NCBI RefSeq assembly: GCF_964355755.1
Contig: NC_092678.1
Span: 7,414,922-7,478,921, forward strand
Direction: 5' to 3'
Source of the DNA: Antedon mediterranea
Taxonomy: Eukaryota > Echinodermata > Crinoidea > Comatulida > Antedonidae
DNA: 64,000 bases
Position 1 is the first letter of the stretch; each line of letters begins with the position of its first letter. The notes under the pieces are model-generated. The model was not told the origin of the DNA, made no database searches, and saw only the letters and a program-made list of their open reading frames with translations. This document shows, piece by piece, positions 1-10,675 of the stretch. Position numbers and translations under genes: made by a program.

Positions 1-789
1 TGGAGAAAAAGATTGTTGTATGCGTCATCCACACCTGTGCGCAATTCAGTCCAGAAGGCTGCGAGTCACAGATTATTCTTCCACATACATTTAGAAAACA
101 TTTCGAGACCATATCAAGTAACAATATGCTACATTTTGTTAGATTGTTATAGGTTATTAGTATATATCATGTATATTATGTATATATCAATATACTGTAT
201 AATATTACTTCATGCCTACTCTCTACAGTTAATACAAGTAGGTAAGAGTGCAACATTATATTTATGGCCTGTGTGACCTCGTAAAAGAGAGCAAAGTAAA
301 TTAGCATTCGGCTCAAATGAATATTTAAAGATGTGGGCAATTTGAAGGTTTTCTTCTGCATAGGTTATAATTTACAGTTATTTTTGAATAAATTACAAAT
401 TATAGCGCATTAACTTTCTGCTTTATCTAACTAACAGAAATATATTAGACTTTCTTTGAATCAGGTTTGCTACTTAGTATAAACAAAACAGTGCCTGAAA
501 TATGTATAGCTGAAATATTAATTAAATTTGTAAATTAAAATTGTTATGCTAATTAGGCTGGAGTACAAACAGTCAATTACAATGTTGTTGCAGGGCTGGG
601 AAAACGTATACTCTTCCAGACAGTACAATACAGAAATAGGGTGTTTAATGAATTTAAAGTTATATATTACTCTTTGATAAGAGAAGGGCTATCGATGGTT
701 TATCCAGGTAAGCTAGGCATGATATCTATATGTACTATCTTATAATGTATTCAAATGAAACTATTATTACATTAAAATAAGAAACTTAC
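1..789 (-). other. Celsr intron, 3'-most (truncated)
   Basis: Non-coding AT-rich sequence downstream of the last exon. Two pieces recur elsewhere: 24-47 (TCCACACCTGTGCGCAATTC core) is matched in inverse at 23236-23259, and 686-722 (TTATCCAGGTAAGCTAGGCA) is a dispersed-repeat end also seen near 43920 and 58110. No gene seen. Confidence 0.7.
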
Positions 790-1049
790 TCTACAGGTAC
801 ACTCTCCAGTAGTTTTGTTACACGCTGAATTCTCACTCAGATTAGGATCGCAGTTACACGGCCCGCAAATCGGGAATCCCCATAGCCCATCGCTGCACTG
901 TTCAACACGATTTTCACAATGATCTCCATAAAAGGACGAGGAACATTCACATCCGTAGCCCATTTCAGTGTTGCGATTTAAAGAACATTCTGAGCCGTGC
1001 TGGCAAACGTCTAGGTCACATGCTTCGGTACAGGTAGGGCCAAAATGAG
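790..1049 (-). CDS. Celsr: Celsr exon: end of EGF5, EGF6, first half of laminin-type EGF
   Basis: Last Celsr exon in the window, 260 nt, acceptor ...atttttgcag, donor gtaagt, exit phase 0. It reads AHFGPTC (end of EGF5), then EGF6 (CDLDVCQHGSEC..., GYGCECSSSFYGDHC). CSDGLWGFPICGPCNCDPN and SACNKTTGECTCR follow. The C..G.WG.P.CGPC.C...........CNKT.G.C.C run is the CELSR laminin-type EGF, including the NKT sequon found at the same place in vertebrate CELSR proteins. The domain is incomplete here; its remainder, the hormone-receptor motif, GAIN and 7TM regions must be encoded left of position 1. Confidence 0.96.
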
Positions 1050-1230
1050 CTGCAAAAATAAATGAGAAAAATCTTTTAGAAATTAAAGAAAATAAAATTA
1101 TTGCAACAAAACAATATTCAATATGGTTATTGATACATATGTGAATGAATTATGGTTATATTTCTAATACAAAATAATTTGTTATTGTTCAAACAAATTC
1201 CAAGTTCGAATCTCTGTTTTGTTTTTCTTC

Positions 1231-1917
1231 TTAACACTTTCACCGCCAAAGACGGAAATCTCCGTCTTTCGATGCCCAGCGCCAGACCGCAAAAGACGGA
1301 AATTTCCGTCTTTGGCTTTTTATTGCACAATTTGTTAGATCAGGTATATATGGACCGCATGTAGAAATTTCAACATCCAAATCGATCTGGACCGCAAATA
1401 TTTTGATACTTTATTAACCCCTAGTGCCATTGACCCAGCTGGCCTACATCGCGTCCTATCCGTAAACAACATAATGTGCTTACTGCAGACGAAGCAATTG
1501 CAGAAATATTTGCCGACTCTGACTCTGAAAATGAGTATTTATTATCCCCAGATGATGAAGGTATATTTGTACCTAAATCTGGTTTATAAAATGTAATAAA
1601 TAATTGGAGAAAATTTAGTGACACTGACAGACGGTGCAGCCAGGCTAAAAACCTCATTATCTTTGCTTTGTTCTCCGATTGAGCCTAAAGTGCTAAAAGT
1701 GAGCCAAGTTCTTTGTACAATTATGTGGTATTACAGTTTTATTTCAATAAAGTGTTTGGTACCATTGGAAAGTTTATTTCTATCTCATTATTTGAGTGTA
1801 TATTGCATGTTATTCTGATTACAAACACCTTTGCTATGAGCTTTGAAAAACAGGTAAATTTATCTAAAATGGCTGGCGGTGAGGGGTACTTCCTTTATTG
1901 AATGCCTGGCGGTGAAT
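1231..1917 (+). mobile_element. Degraded piggyBac-like element (internal-deletion derivative)
   Basis: The left end has TTAA at 1231-1234 followed by CACTTTCACCGCCAAAGACGG. Within the first 85 bp are two perfect 22-bp palindromes (1248-1269 and 1292-1313, arms aaagacgga/tccgtcttt). The right end shows CTGGCGGTGA at 1873-1882 and again at 1905-1914, the inverse of TTCACCGCCA on the left. TTAA target duplication and C-starting inverted ends are piggyBac hallmarks. Only one short coding relic remains (1452-1589), so the element is non-autonomous. The right TTAA is missing, and an AAT microsatellite begins where it should be. The same 14-mer TTAACACTTTCACC occurs at 42838-42851 as a solo end. Family assignment rests on TTAA, ends and the coding relic together. 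Confidence 0.7.
1452..1589 (+). pseudogene. piggyBac-type transposase N-terminal relic
   Basis: A 45-codon open segment lacking a start codon reads RPIRKQHNVLTADEAIAEIF, then ADSDSENEYLLSPDDEG and ends IFVPKSGL, stop TAA at 1587-1589. The upstream frame is closed by TGA near 1432. An RK(R)...LTxxEA...F.DSDSE acidic N-terminus is typical of piggyBac/PGBD transposases of invertebrates. The catalytic DDD domain is entirely absent; the sequence after the stop is non-coding. It lies inside the TTAA-flanked element, which supports the call. The match is short, so chance similarity is not excluded. Confidence 0.55.
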
Positions 1918-1919
1918 AT

Positions 1920-1951
1920 AAAATAATAATAATAATAATAAATAATAATAT
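1920..1951. repeat. AAT microsatellite
   Basis: Run of AAT/ATA trinucleotides directly abutting the right end of the piggyBac-like remnant. Confidence 0.9.
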
Positions 1952-2402
1952 AAAAATCAAATAAGAAAATAATTGAATAAGTATACCTTGTATAATTTCA
2001 TAAAAAAATTACCATACAAAATATGTATTGTACCTGTAAACTGCAAATATGACAGTATCAATTATTATATAATTATTCTTCAAAACCCATACTTTGAAAT
2101 TGTCAACATTACGTTATGACACCCACGAGAGCAATAAGGCTTTAGCTTCCCTTCATAACAGCATAAATTCTCGTATTTAGATAGGCCTAGATAATTACAC
2201 ACTGAGGAATTATTGCCTTGTACTGTTACATCTTGTATTTGTGATGCGCAAAAGGTGACAAAAAAGTGAGCATTGATCATACCCAAGCATATTATAAAAG
2301 TTGCTGCGCTGCCATTTAAAAGAATGGTTTAGGTGTTGGCCAAGACTCTCGTTTTAAAGCAAATTATTGAATAAATGTAGCCAAGTTATAAAAGAAATAA
2401 TT

Positions 2403-2495
2403 ATGTTTTATATTCGTACAATAGAACAAATAATTATTTGTTTTATTTTTTACCTCATGAAATTATTTGTACCATTGCACTCGTAAACATTGTAT
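2403..2495. repeat. Shrunken copy of dispersed palindromic repeat
   Basis: ATGTTTTATATTCGTACAAT near 2406 and ATTTGTACCATTGCACTCGT near 2466 match the two arms of the foldback repeat at 32069-32230 with few changes. The central hairpin seen there is missing. Non-coding. Confidence 0.6.
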
Positions 2496-3051
2496 AATAG
2501 GTAAATAACATTAATAGATGCAAATGATGTGTGTACTGATTTATGCTGGTTTTATGAATTTACAAAAGATGTTATCATACTAATGATGACTAATAATTAA
2601 AATTGAAATCGATCAACAAAAAACGTGCCAGATGTATTAAAGTACAGCGACTGAATGAGTAAACACGTACAAAGACACAGTTCAAAATCCATTGCCGCGG
2701 CTTATCAGTCAACTAATTGTATTGAAAACGAATGTCTCAAGTGGGTTTATAGTCACAACAATATTTACATTTATATATTCAAAATTGCTTTATATCATAT
2801 CATTGTAAATTTATTTATACATCAAAAATATCCTTCCAAATTTAAAGAATGGATAATTTACAGACAAGCTGTAAAACAGTTTTAAAATATACAAGTAAAA
2901 AGTTTATTAAAATTAATGATTACAGGAGAGGTAACATGAATTTGATCGTAACATTTCACATTTAACAGATTTTTTTTGTAATATCAATCTATAAAATCAT
3001 TTTAATATTATTATAAATTGTCATTAACTTCTAAAAAATGTTGAAATTAAG

Positions 3052-3609
3052 GCTGAGGTGGTGTTGATGGCTGAGGTGGTGTTGATGGCTGAGGTGGTGT
3101 TGATGGCTGAGGTGGTGTTGATGGCTGAGGTGGTGTTGATGGCTGAGGTGGTGTTGATGGCTGAGGTGGTGTTGATGGCTGAGGTGGTGTTGATGGCTGA
3201 GGTGGTGTTGATGGCTGAGGTGGTGTTGATGGCTGAGGTGGTGTTGATGGCTGAGGTGGTGTTGATGGCTGAGGTGGTGTTGATGGCTGAGGTGGTGTTG
3301 ATGGCTGAGGTGGTGTTGATGGCTGAGGTGGTGTTGATGGCTGAGGTGGTGTTGATGGCTGAGGTGGTGTTGATGGCTGAGGTGGTGTTGATTGCTGAGG
3401 TGGTGTTGATGGCTGAGGTGGTGTTGATGGCTGAGGTGGTGTTGATGGCTGAGGTGGTGTCGATGGCTGAGGTGGTGTCGATGGCTGAGGTGGTGTCGAT
3501 GGCTGAGGTGGTGTTGATGGCTGAGGTGGTGTTGATGGCTGAGGTGGTGTTGATGGCTGAGGTGGTGTTGATTGCTGAGGTGGTGTTGATGGCTGAGGTG
3601 GTGTTGGTG
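3052..3609. repeat. 18-bp minisatellite, 31 units
   Basis: Unit gctgaggtggtgttgatg, exactly 31 tandem copies in perfect register. Variants: units 19 and 29 end in ATT, units 23-25 carry GTC instead of GTT, and the last unit has GTG for ATG. Because the unit is a multiple of 3 and stop-free, long frames result: (MAEVVL)n on plus; (INTTSA)n, (PQPSTP)n and (HHLSHQ)n on minus. These are by-products and not evidence of a protein. It lies in the intron splitting EGF5, and no splice model joins it to the Celsr frame. Confidence 0.97.
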
Positions 3610-4089
3610 TTCTGTATGGCCAAAAGTTAGACCCCATTGGGATATGAACCTAAACCTTGTAAATAATAGGCAAACATAACCACCAAGCTGATACATTTCG
3701 CTTATAATTCTGCTTCTACGGTAATCATTTTAAATACGACATTTTGTATTTTATCCATATCTTTTCCTGATTTTTTTTTTATTTAAAAAAATTAATTAAA
3801 GTAAGATTTATAGAAAAAGTCTGTAGAGAGTCGTCAGAAAAAAGAAAGATATTGATTGATAATACAACATTTAGAACTCGGCTTAATGTTTTTTTCTTTT
3901 GACAGCTTAATTAAATTCTACATCAGAACACCTTCCGAGTGTCTGCAACAAACAATCCTCATTCGTTTGTTGACATTTGACAAGACAAACGTAAATCACA
4001 AATTTAAAGAACATGGCGCCAGTTTTTTTAGATTGATATTTGCAATTAAGAAGTTCTTTTTTTCTCTTTATTTGCTAGTGTATACTTAC

Positions 4090-4243
4090 CATTGTTACAT
4101 TCACAATGATATGTCTTCCAGTCGTCGATGCACATTGAATCGACGGGACAAGGATCAGACTTGCACGGATTCTCATAATTGCAACCAGACGTAACCATTA
4201 TTTCGTCCTGAACAACTAGATCCAAAGAACCAACTTTGACACC
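4090..4243 (-). CDS. Celsr: Celsr exon: end of LamG2 and EGF5
   Basis: Exon of 154 nt, acceptor ...tctttaaag, donor gtaagt. It begins GVKVGSLDLVVQDEIMVTSG, completing laminin G2 with CNYENPC, and continues into EGF5: CKSDPCPVDSMCIDDWKTYH, CECNNG. CIDDWKTYHCEC satisfies the Asp/Asn beta-hydroxylation consensus Cx[DN]xxxx[FY]xCxC, as known for CELSR EGFs; actual modification is inference. The exon leaves after one base of a Gly/Ala-type codon, so EGF5 is split by the 3-kb intron that carries the 18-bp minisatellite and the piggyBac remnant. Confidence 0.96.
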
Positions 4244-4638
4244 CTTTAAAGAAATCAAAATAAAACGCAAATTAGGTTTTGAGAAACAAATTCCCAACTG
4301 CTTGATTATAATTTAATGTCAAATCAATATTTAATTGTCTAATTCACACTTAAAAAACTATAGACTTAAAAAATTGACTAGAAAATTTTGGATTTGTCCA
4401 ACGGGAAATGAGCCCGAAGCTAGCATCCATTGGCTAGGGCCATCAAATGCGGAGCCTACAGAAGCTCCAACAATATTAGACATTTAAAGATAGTTTTAGT
4501 CGCTCTTAAAGATAAAAATCATGGGTTTTTAGAAAGGTTTTACGATGGAAACACAAGTCACAGCTTCATAAACCTCTACACCTGTACAACTATTTATGCA
4601 AATTACTTATGTTAATATGCAATTAGTAAAGATTCTAC
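4244..4638 (-). other. Celsr intron inside LamG2
   Basis: 395-bp intron, AT-rich, with canonical GT (4638-4637) and AG (4245-4244) ends on the minus strand. Nothing else recognised. Confidence 0.85.
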
Positions 4639-4749
4639 CTGAATGCATCCTGAAAATCCACTCTGAACGTCTCCTTCAACCATGATGCCACCAACCTCAA
4701 GTATACTAACAGGTGAACCAGCTATTTCATACACAACTATCTCAGTTTG
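4639..4749 (-). CDS. Celsr: Celsr exon: laminin G2, C-terminal strands
   Basis: Exon of 111 nt (37 codons, phase 0 both ends), acceptor with a strong pyrimidine tract (...tttttatag), donor gtagaa. It reads QTEIVVYEIAGSPVSILEVG, GIMVEGDVQSGFSGCIQ. The VGG...(V)..GF.GCIQ signature closes laminin G domains, the Cys pairing with the one in the next exon. The intron separating it from the previous exon is only 149 bp, the smallest in the window. Confidence 0.95.
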
Positions 4750-4898
4750 CTATAAAAAAAAAAGGCGGGAAAAAAAAGTGGTGATAGTCTGCTATATTAT
4801 ATGGAAAGGTTAATAAATTGATATAGATTCGAAAGATACTGGTTTTATTTCAAGAAACGAAGCAATTTTCTTCGTTTTCAATTAAGAATATAACTTAC

Positions 4899-5048
4899 GG
4901 TTACTTTGCCGTAATCCAGTTTGACAACGACCTCCCGGTTTTTCCATTCAGCTTCAACATAATGCCACTCTCCATCATTTATCTTCATACTGCTAACTGT
5001 TGTTATCACGTCCTCCCGGTAACGATACTGTACGTATCCATTCTCAAC
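4899..5048 (-). CDS. Celsr: Celsr exon: laminin G2, middle
   Basis: Exon of exactly 150 nt (50 codons, phase 0 at both ends), acceptor ...tctttatttag, donor gtaagt. It reads VENGYVQYRYREDVITTVSS, then MKINDGEWHYVEAEWKNREV and VVKLDYGKVT. The INDGEWHYVEAEW strand and the VKLDYG strand are the laminin G core and correspond to the (V)TDGEWHHLLIEL and TLDYG region of CELSR LamG2. A symmetric phase-0 exon could in principle be skipped without a frameshift, but that would delete the fold core. Confidence 0.95.
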
Positions 5049-6367
5049 CTAAATAAAGATTTTTTTTTTCAATTAAATATCGTATGCAGATTGGGATGGG
5101 AAGAAAGTAATAGATGACTTTAGGGAAAGGTAAACCAAGAAAGTAAATAAATGTTTAATTTAGTTATTCTATACGAATATATACTTTCCAATAGTAGTAA
5201 TAAGAGGTAACATTTAAGACACAGACATTGTCACTGTTTTACAGGTTTCCCGAAGTGCTGGAGTGTTAAAAGAAATGTAGTTGCTCTTGTCCTTTTCACA
5301 AGTGTCGCTCCAATAGGGTGTCCCCTGAAAAGGGGTTTTCCCCCAAAAAATGGGTTCTACTTTTGCTCTTGTCCTTTTCACAAGTGTCGCTCCAATAGGG
5401 TGTCCCCTGAAAAGGGGTTTTCCCCCAAAAAATGGGTTCTACTTTTGCTCTTGTTCTTTTCACAAGTGTCGCTTCAATAGGGTGTCCCCTGAAAAGGGGT
5501 TTTCCCCCAAAAAATGGGTTCTACTTTTGCTCTTGTTCTTTTCACAAGTGTCGCTTCAATAGGGTGTCCCCTGAAAAAGGGGTGTTTCCCCCAAAAAATG
5601 GGTTCTACTTTTGCTCTTGTCCTTTTCACAAGTGTCGCTTCAATAGGGTGTCCCCTGAAAAAGGGGTGTTTCCCCCAAAAAATGGGTTCTACTTTTGCTC
5701 TTGTTCTTTTCACAAGTGTCCCCTCAATAGGGTGTCCCCTGAAAAAGGGGTGTTTCCCCCAAAAAATGGGTTCTACTTTTGCTCTTGTTCTTTTCACAAG
5801 TGTCGCTTCAATAGGGTGTCCCCTGAAAAAGGGGTGTTTCCCCAAAAAAATGGGTTCTACTTTTGCTCTTGTTCTTTTCACAAGTGTCGCTTCAATAGGG
5901 TGTCCCCTGAAAAGGGGTGTTCCCCCAAAAAATGGGTTCTACTTTTGCTCTTGTCCTTTTCACAAGTGTCGCTTCAATAGGGTGTCCCCTGAAAAGGGGT
6001 GTTTCCAAAAAAAATGAGTTCTACTTTTGCTCTTGTCCTTTTCACAAGTGTCACTTCAATAGGGTGTCCCCTGAAAAGGGGTTTTCCCCCAAAAAAATGG
6101 GTACTACTTTTGCTCTTGTCCTTTTCACAAGTGTCACTTCAATAGGGTGTCCCCTGAAAAGGGGTGTTCCCCAAAAAAAATGGGTTCTACTTTTGCTCTT
6201 GTCCTTTTCACAAGTGTTGCTTCAATAGGGTGTCCCCTGAAAAGGGGTGTTCCCCCAAAAAATGGGTTTTACTGTATCAATATCTCTTAAAAATACATCT
6301 TATTCTACAGTAGTAAAATATATTGTATTTAAATAGGAAAATGCTATTTCAAAAAACATTACTGTAC
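5049..6367 (-). other. Celsr intron dominated by a tandem array
   Basis: 1319-bp intron, about three quarters of which is the 82-85-bp minisatellite. The remaining flanks, 5049-5279 and 6273-6367, are unremarkable AT-rich DNA. Confidence 0.85.
5280..6272. repeat. 82-85-bp hairpin minisatellite, 12 units
   Basis: Twelve head-to-tail units, marked by CAATAGGGTGTCCCCTGAAA recurring about every 83 bp from 5310 to 6235. Length varies by 1-3 bp through A-runs and the CCCCTGAAAA(A)GGGG segment. Each unit holds a short inverted repeat (CCCCT..AGGGG) and the phrase TTTTGCTCTTGTCCTTTTCA. Frames of 135-182 residues on both strands are repeat shadows. Loose single relatives of the TGTCCCCTGAATAGGG phrase occur near 8100, 11740, 16970, 20290, 20400 and 55815-55900. 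Confidence 0.95.
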
Positions 6368-6543
6368 CTCAAAGAATATTTCTTTTTGACTGTCTACTGT
6401 ACCAACTTTTATGTACATCAACAATCCTGCTGTAGCACGTGTTCTGAACGACACAGAATTCTTCCATGGGAGTGTAATACCAGTCGGCGTAACCTCATAA
6501 CGTACTACGCCGACGCCATCAAATCTCTTAGGTTGGCTTGACC
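6368..6543 (-). CDS. Celsr: Celsr exon: start of laminin G2
   Basis: Exon of 176 nt with no in-frame ATG-led ORF, acceptor ...ctaatctag, donor gtacag. It translates GSSQPKRFDGVGVVRYEVTP, followed by ITLPWKNSVSFRTRATAGLL and MYIKVG, ending EIFFE. The sequence F.G.G...Y.........PW...SFRTR...G.L(M) is the N-terminal part of the second CELSR laminin G domain. Entry phase is 1 (completing Gly), exit phase 0. The intron on its 3' side is mostly filled by the 82-85-bp tandem array at 5280-6272. Confidence 0.94.
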
Positions 6544-9500
6544 CTAGATTAGTGAAAATGCAGACACTTAATACGAGAAATGTAATCTTTGGAGATATGC
6601 TTGATTGATTTTCACACCTTAGAAATTACAAATACAGAGTAATGATGCATATTGTCTATGATATAAAAACAGATTTTCAATTCATTGACTACACTTTACA
6701 TTCATTGATAAAATGTATCATTATTATACAAAGTCAATAATGACCCGAAAAAAACATAAAACATTTTTCAATCTTCAAATATTTGTTTTTTTATTAATTT
6801 ATTTATTCAAATATTTTATTTTGTTTTGCTGAAATGAAAAAAAAATTATTTATTTGGTAAAACCATAAAAAAATTTTTTTTCTAGAAGACAATTTCTGGT
6901 TTAAATAATAACCGAATATTTTGTACTCTTTTAAAAATGAAACCAGTTTTGTTTGTGTTTATTCTTTTCCTCCGAACATGAATAATTTTATCTACAAAAT
7001 ACATATTTTATTTTATGTAAATGTATTCATCATGTTTTGGTGGATAATACCCTTTAAAAACAATAATGAAAAACAAAATAAGTAAAGTTTAAATTTAAAT
7101 TTTCTGACAATAATCACAGTTTGGCAATGTAGAATCCAATACTATCTAAAGTTGTAATTGACAGCAAAGAGGAGATAGTAAAAAGATTAACTCTGAAAAA
7201 CAGGTACGATTTATAAGAGAGCATAAAATGTAAATATATAGTTGGCAAATGCTGTAGCAGTTAAATTCAATTAATTATAAAAAAACAGATGCATATTAGC
7301 AATGATTTGGAAAATTTAACAAATGCAAAAAATAATTCCGAGAGACTTGTGATAAGAGCTGATTAAGTGTACAGTCTGTATCCTTCATTGTACGCGATGT
7401 CTCATTAGATTTAGCAACTTTCATAAAATCAATAGTAACGAATCGTTGAGCTTAATTTCCGTGCTTTTCACATTTCAAGTGTAATGACATCACCGCTGTT
7501 GCACGGTACATTTTGCGAGAAATAACAATGAAATGCGATAGGTTAATGTAATCGCCCGAAGACTGTATTCGCGTTAGTGGAATGTGTTACAGCGTACGTA
7601 TGATGTTACCCACATACTGTTGGCCTGCGCTACTTTTTTGTTAATGTAGGTAAATAGGACTTGACAACTGCACAAAAGGACTGATTACATTAGCGTACTG
7701 ATATCAAGTTTCTTCAATATGAAATCAATTGATCTACAATGTTATTAAAAATTGCATCAATTATTATCAAATTATGTTATTCTACTAATCATTAATAATT
7801 ATTAAATCATTTTGGTATAATATTAATAATATAAATGAAACTATGGCATTTAAGCTATGGTATTATGGTAATACAGAAATCATTTTAATTATATTGATTT
7901 TAATGTGATTTTGTGTAAAATCTTGGTAAAAATGTTTTTCTTATACTAAACTTGTAGAGCACCGTTCTGTGTCGTTATGCCATGTATTATAAAACAGTAG
8001 AGAGGCTCAAACAAAGTGTGCAGTAGGTGTGTCCTTTAAATTTGGGTTGGTCATTGTGTAAAACATATTTTTTTTGCTTATCACAGAAAATGTCCCCATA
8101 ATAGTCCTTGAATAGGGATGTCCCTAAATAGAAGGGGTCCTAAAGTAAAAGACATAATTATCAAATAATCAATCAATACATTTTTTTAATTAAAAAAATA
8201 TATAACAAGTTTATTTAAGAGAAGAACATTATTTTATACCGTTGAAGCAAATTAAAATTTTTTTTTTTTACAGGCAATCAAAATACTATTACATAGTGTA
8301 TTATTCGAAGCTATAAATTTTAACACATCATTTCAAAATAAATATAATTTTAATTTACGAGAATAATAATTTATATCACACACTGTTAAATCAAATTAAA
8401 TATAATATCATTGTATTATATAAAATAATGACATGTGTTACATTAAAAAGGAGTGCGGTTTAAATTGTAAATTCAGTTCAATACTAATAAATATTAATTT
8501 ACAATCTATAATATTTTCATCATTTCATAATAACGTCTTATTATTTCTGAACTATTTATTATTCTATTCACGGTATGCAGCATCTATTGACGTGAACTGT
8601 TTAATATATTAGTAAATTTTGTAATTATTCTAGAACAGAGAATATATCTCATATAGTATCTTAGCCACGTTACAACATATTCATCAGTTAACGTATATCG
8701 GTAAAATGCTGCAAAATGTATTTTCAAATAAATGGTTTAAAGTGAACTAGATAACTTTAATGTGTAGTTAATGTAATATGTATCAGAAGAGAATCTGAGA
8801 TTTCTGGTATGGCAAGCATTTAATAGATTTTAATCTATAACATTTGTATGATAAGATGATTGTCATAGTACATTTAATTAGCTATATATTCAAATTGTTG
8901 TTATTTGTGCACTCACACAGTATGGGTATCTAAGCAACCAGAATTGTATTTTGAATTTTTTTAACTATGTTTAAAAATTATCCGTCATCTTTGATCCAAT
9001 ATGGCAGCCAGAATGATGTTTAAAATCCTTTCCACAACAGGCTGGGATTGTAGGCCTAATTGTTTATTTTGCTAATTGCACATATCCACATGAAGTATCA
9101 ACATCAACAGACTTGTACAAGGAAGGTTCTAAATTAAACATTTGAAAACCAACCATAAATTATATAATTTTATGTTCTGAGGATAATTTCTATATTATTC
9201 AACCCCAGGGGGTATTTATTGTTAATGAGGTAAACTTTAAATTGGATTTGTTATTCAACCGTTGACATTAAAACCTTCTAATTTATAGGTGTTTAAAACT
9301 TGCTGGCAGACAGAAGTTGATATCAACAAACCTTTTACAAAGACAAGTGATTTGGGTTACTATATATAGCATTAAAACTATTTTCATAGATGTATTATTG
9401 CACGAGTTTTATCTTTTATTAACACCAAAACCTTCTCTTAACCTTTATAAAGTTTCTTCACTTTAGACTAAACTGTAAAAAGGCGACAATTAGCACAGAA

Positions 9501-10675
9501 TCCAACATGCAAACAACAAACCAATCTATATTCATTATATTTGCAAGGTAACGCAAACATTAGCGTGAAAGAACTTCCCCTGTGACCAAACTCCAAATTG
9601 ACAAAAACTACCCACAATGCATAGCAATGCCTTGAGGGCCCTATACGAGGTGTCTATCATAGGATGATTCACTACCAGAATAAACACCTCCCCCTCACCT
9701 TTGATTTATATACTCAATACGAAGAAGAAATACTCTAATGCGAATACCCATAGGCACATTAAAATCTCCATGACAAAGTAATAGTCAACAATTTTTTGTT
9801 CTGTTCTGGCTTGTTATGACTTAAAAGAATGTAATGTGTTCTATTTTACTTCGTCTACTGATTGACGGTTCTCTAAGTGGCTTCCTCTGGTGACTATAAA
9901 ATCAGCTGAACTTTCGAGGCAAATTGGATATTATTTGGCGGATAATTGATGTTCTGCGAACGTGAAGAGTCATCGAGCCATTTCAAGACGGACAATAAAA
10001 TTGGAGAGCTAGTTCGAAAACGCAGTTTATGAGTGAAGTTAGATATGCAACAAGCTTGCAGAAGGTGTATTAGAAAAAAGGCACACATTTGAAAATTAAG
10101 GAGAATTTTATCTTGGTTATTACTTATATTATTTGATCATGATAATATCATATTTGATTTATTCAAAACTATAAATATAAAACACATCTCCCTACGTCAT
10201 GTTGTTTAATTTGTTGATTTGTATTATATAAAATGTATTTTTTGCCTGAATAAATAAATAAATACATAAATAAAAATAAATACAAAATTACTAGATACAC
10301 AAGATTTAGACGCATTTATTATATTAAATTCCCTATGTGAAAATAATGTAATTAAATATTGTATATCATTAATATGTTAATGAACCATTTGTGCTTTAGT
10401 TATTACTTTGATTTGTAGTTTATATCAATGTTATTCTTTCTTTATATCAATTGTTTTTATGATTGTAGATCCCTCTTTGATGTTAAAATGTGTACTTTGT
10501 ATTGTAAGCTGATGTGATCCATCTCCTTCTCAATTGCCCCATGAGGGATGAATAAAGATTAATATTGGGGATTTAGAAAGCTATCCCTGGTACCATACAA
10601 TTGATTGTGTTTTTTATTTGTTCTCATCTGTGTTTGTTCTTTATGTTAATAAATAATATATGAATATTTAAGTAC
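6544..10675 (-). other. Celsr intron between EGF4 and LamG2
   Basis: 4132-bp AT-rich intron. It includes a TGTCCC-type motif (8091-8140) related to the neighbouring minisatellite and TAGGCCTA at 9051. The stretch 7370-7640 is less AT-rich, contains several CpGs and lacks repeats, so it is a candidate regulatory island. No ORF here resembles a protein. Confidence 0.7.
7370..7640. promoter_or_regulatory. Candidate intronic regulatory island
   Basis: Sequence of higher complexity and CpG content than the surrounding AT-rich intron, with no tandem or inverted structure and no open frame. The call is compositional only; cross-species conservation would be needed to support it. Confidence 0.2.

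Larger units (their letters stand above)
1050..4089 (-). other. Celsr intron between EGF5 halves
   Basis: Intron of 3040 bp. It holds a piggyBac-like remnant (1231-1917), an AAT microsatellite (1920-1951), a shrunken copy of the 32-kb palindromic family (2403-2495) and the 31-unit 18-bp minisatellite (3052-3609). The rest (1957-2400, 2500-3050, 3610-4089) is AT-rich with no recognisable gene. Confidence 0.8.

Noticed and set aside
2080-2286. Cys-containing 68-codon minus ORF as an extra Celsr exon
   Set aside because: Cysteine spacing fits neither EGF nor laminin EGF, and EGF5 is already completed by direct joining of 4090 to 1049.
3024-3696. Four long ORFs (190-221 codons) such as (MAEVVL)n, (INTTSA)n and (PQPSTP)n
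   Set aside because: They are automatic products of a stop-free 18-bp tandem unit; no splice sites join them to the Celsr frame and inclusion would split EGF5.
5350-6228. ORFs of 70-182 codons on both strands with periodic FYFCSC or KRTRAKVEP motifs
   Set aside because: Shadows of the 82-85-bp minisatellite; frames shift where unit length changes.
5280-6272. CRISPR-like array
   Set aside because: Whole units repeat with no unique spacers, in an intron of an animal gene; no cas genes.
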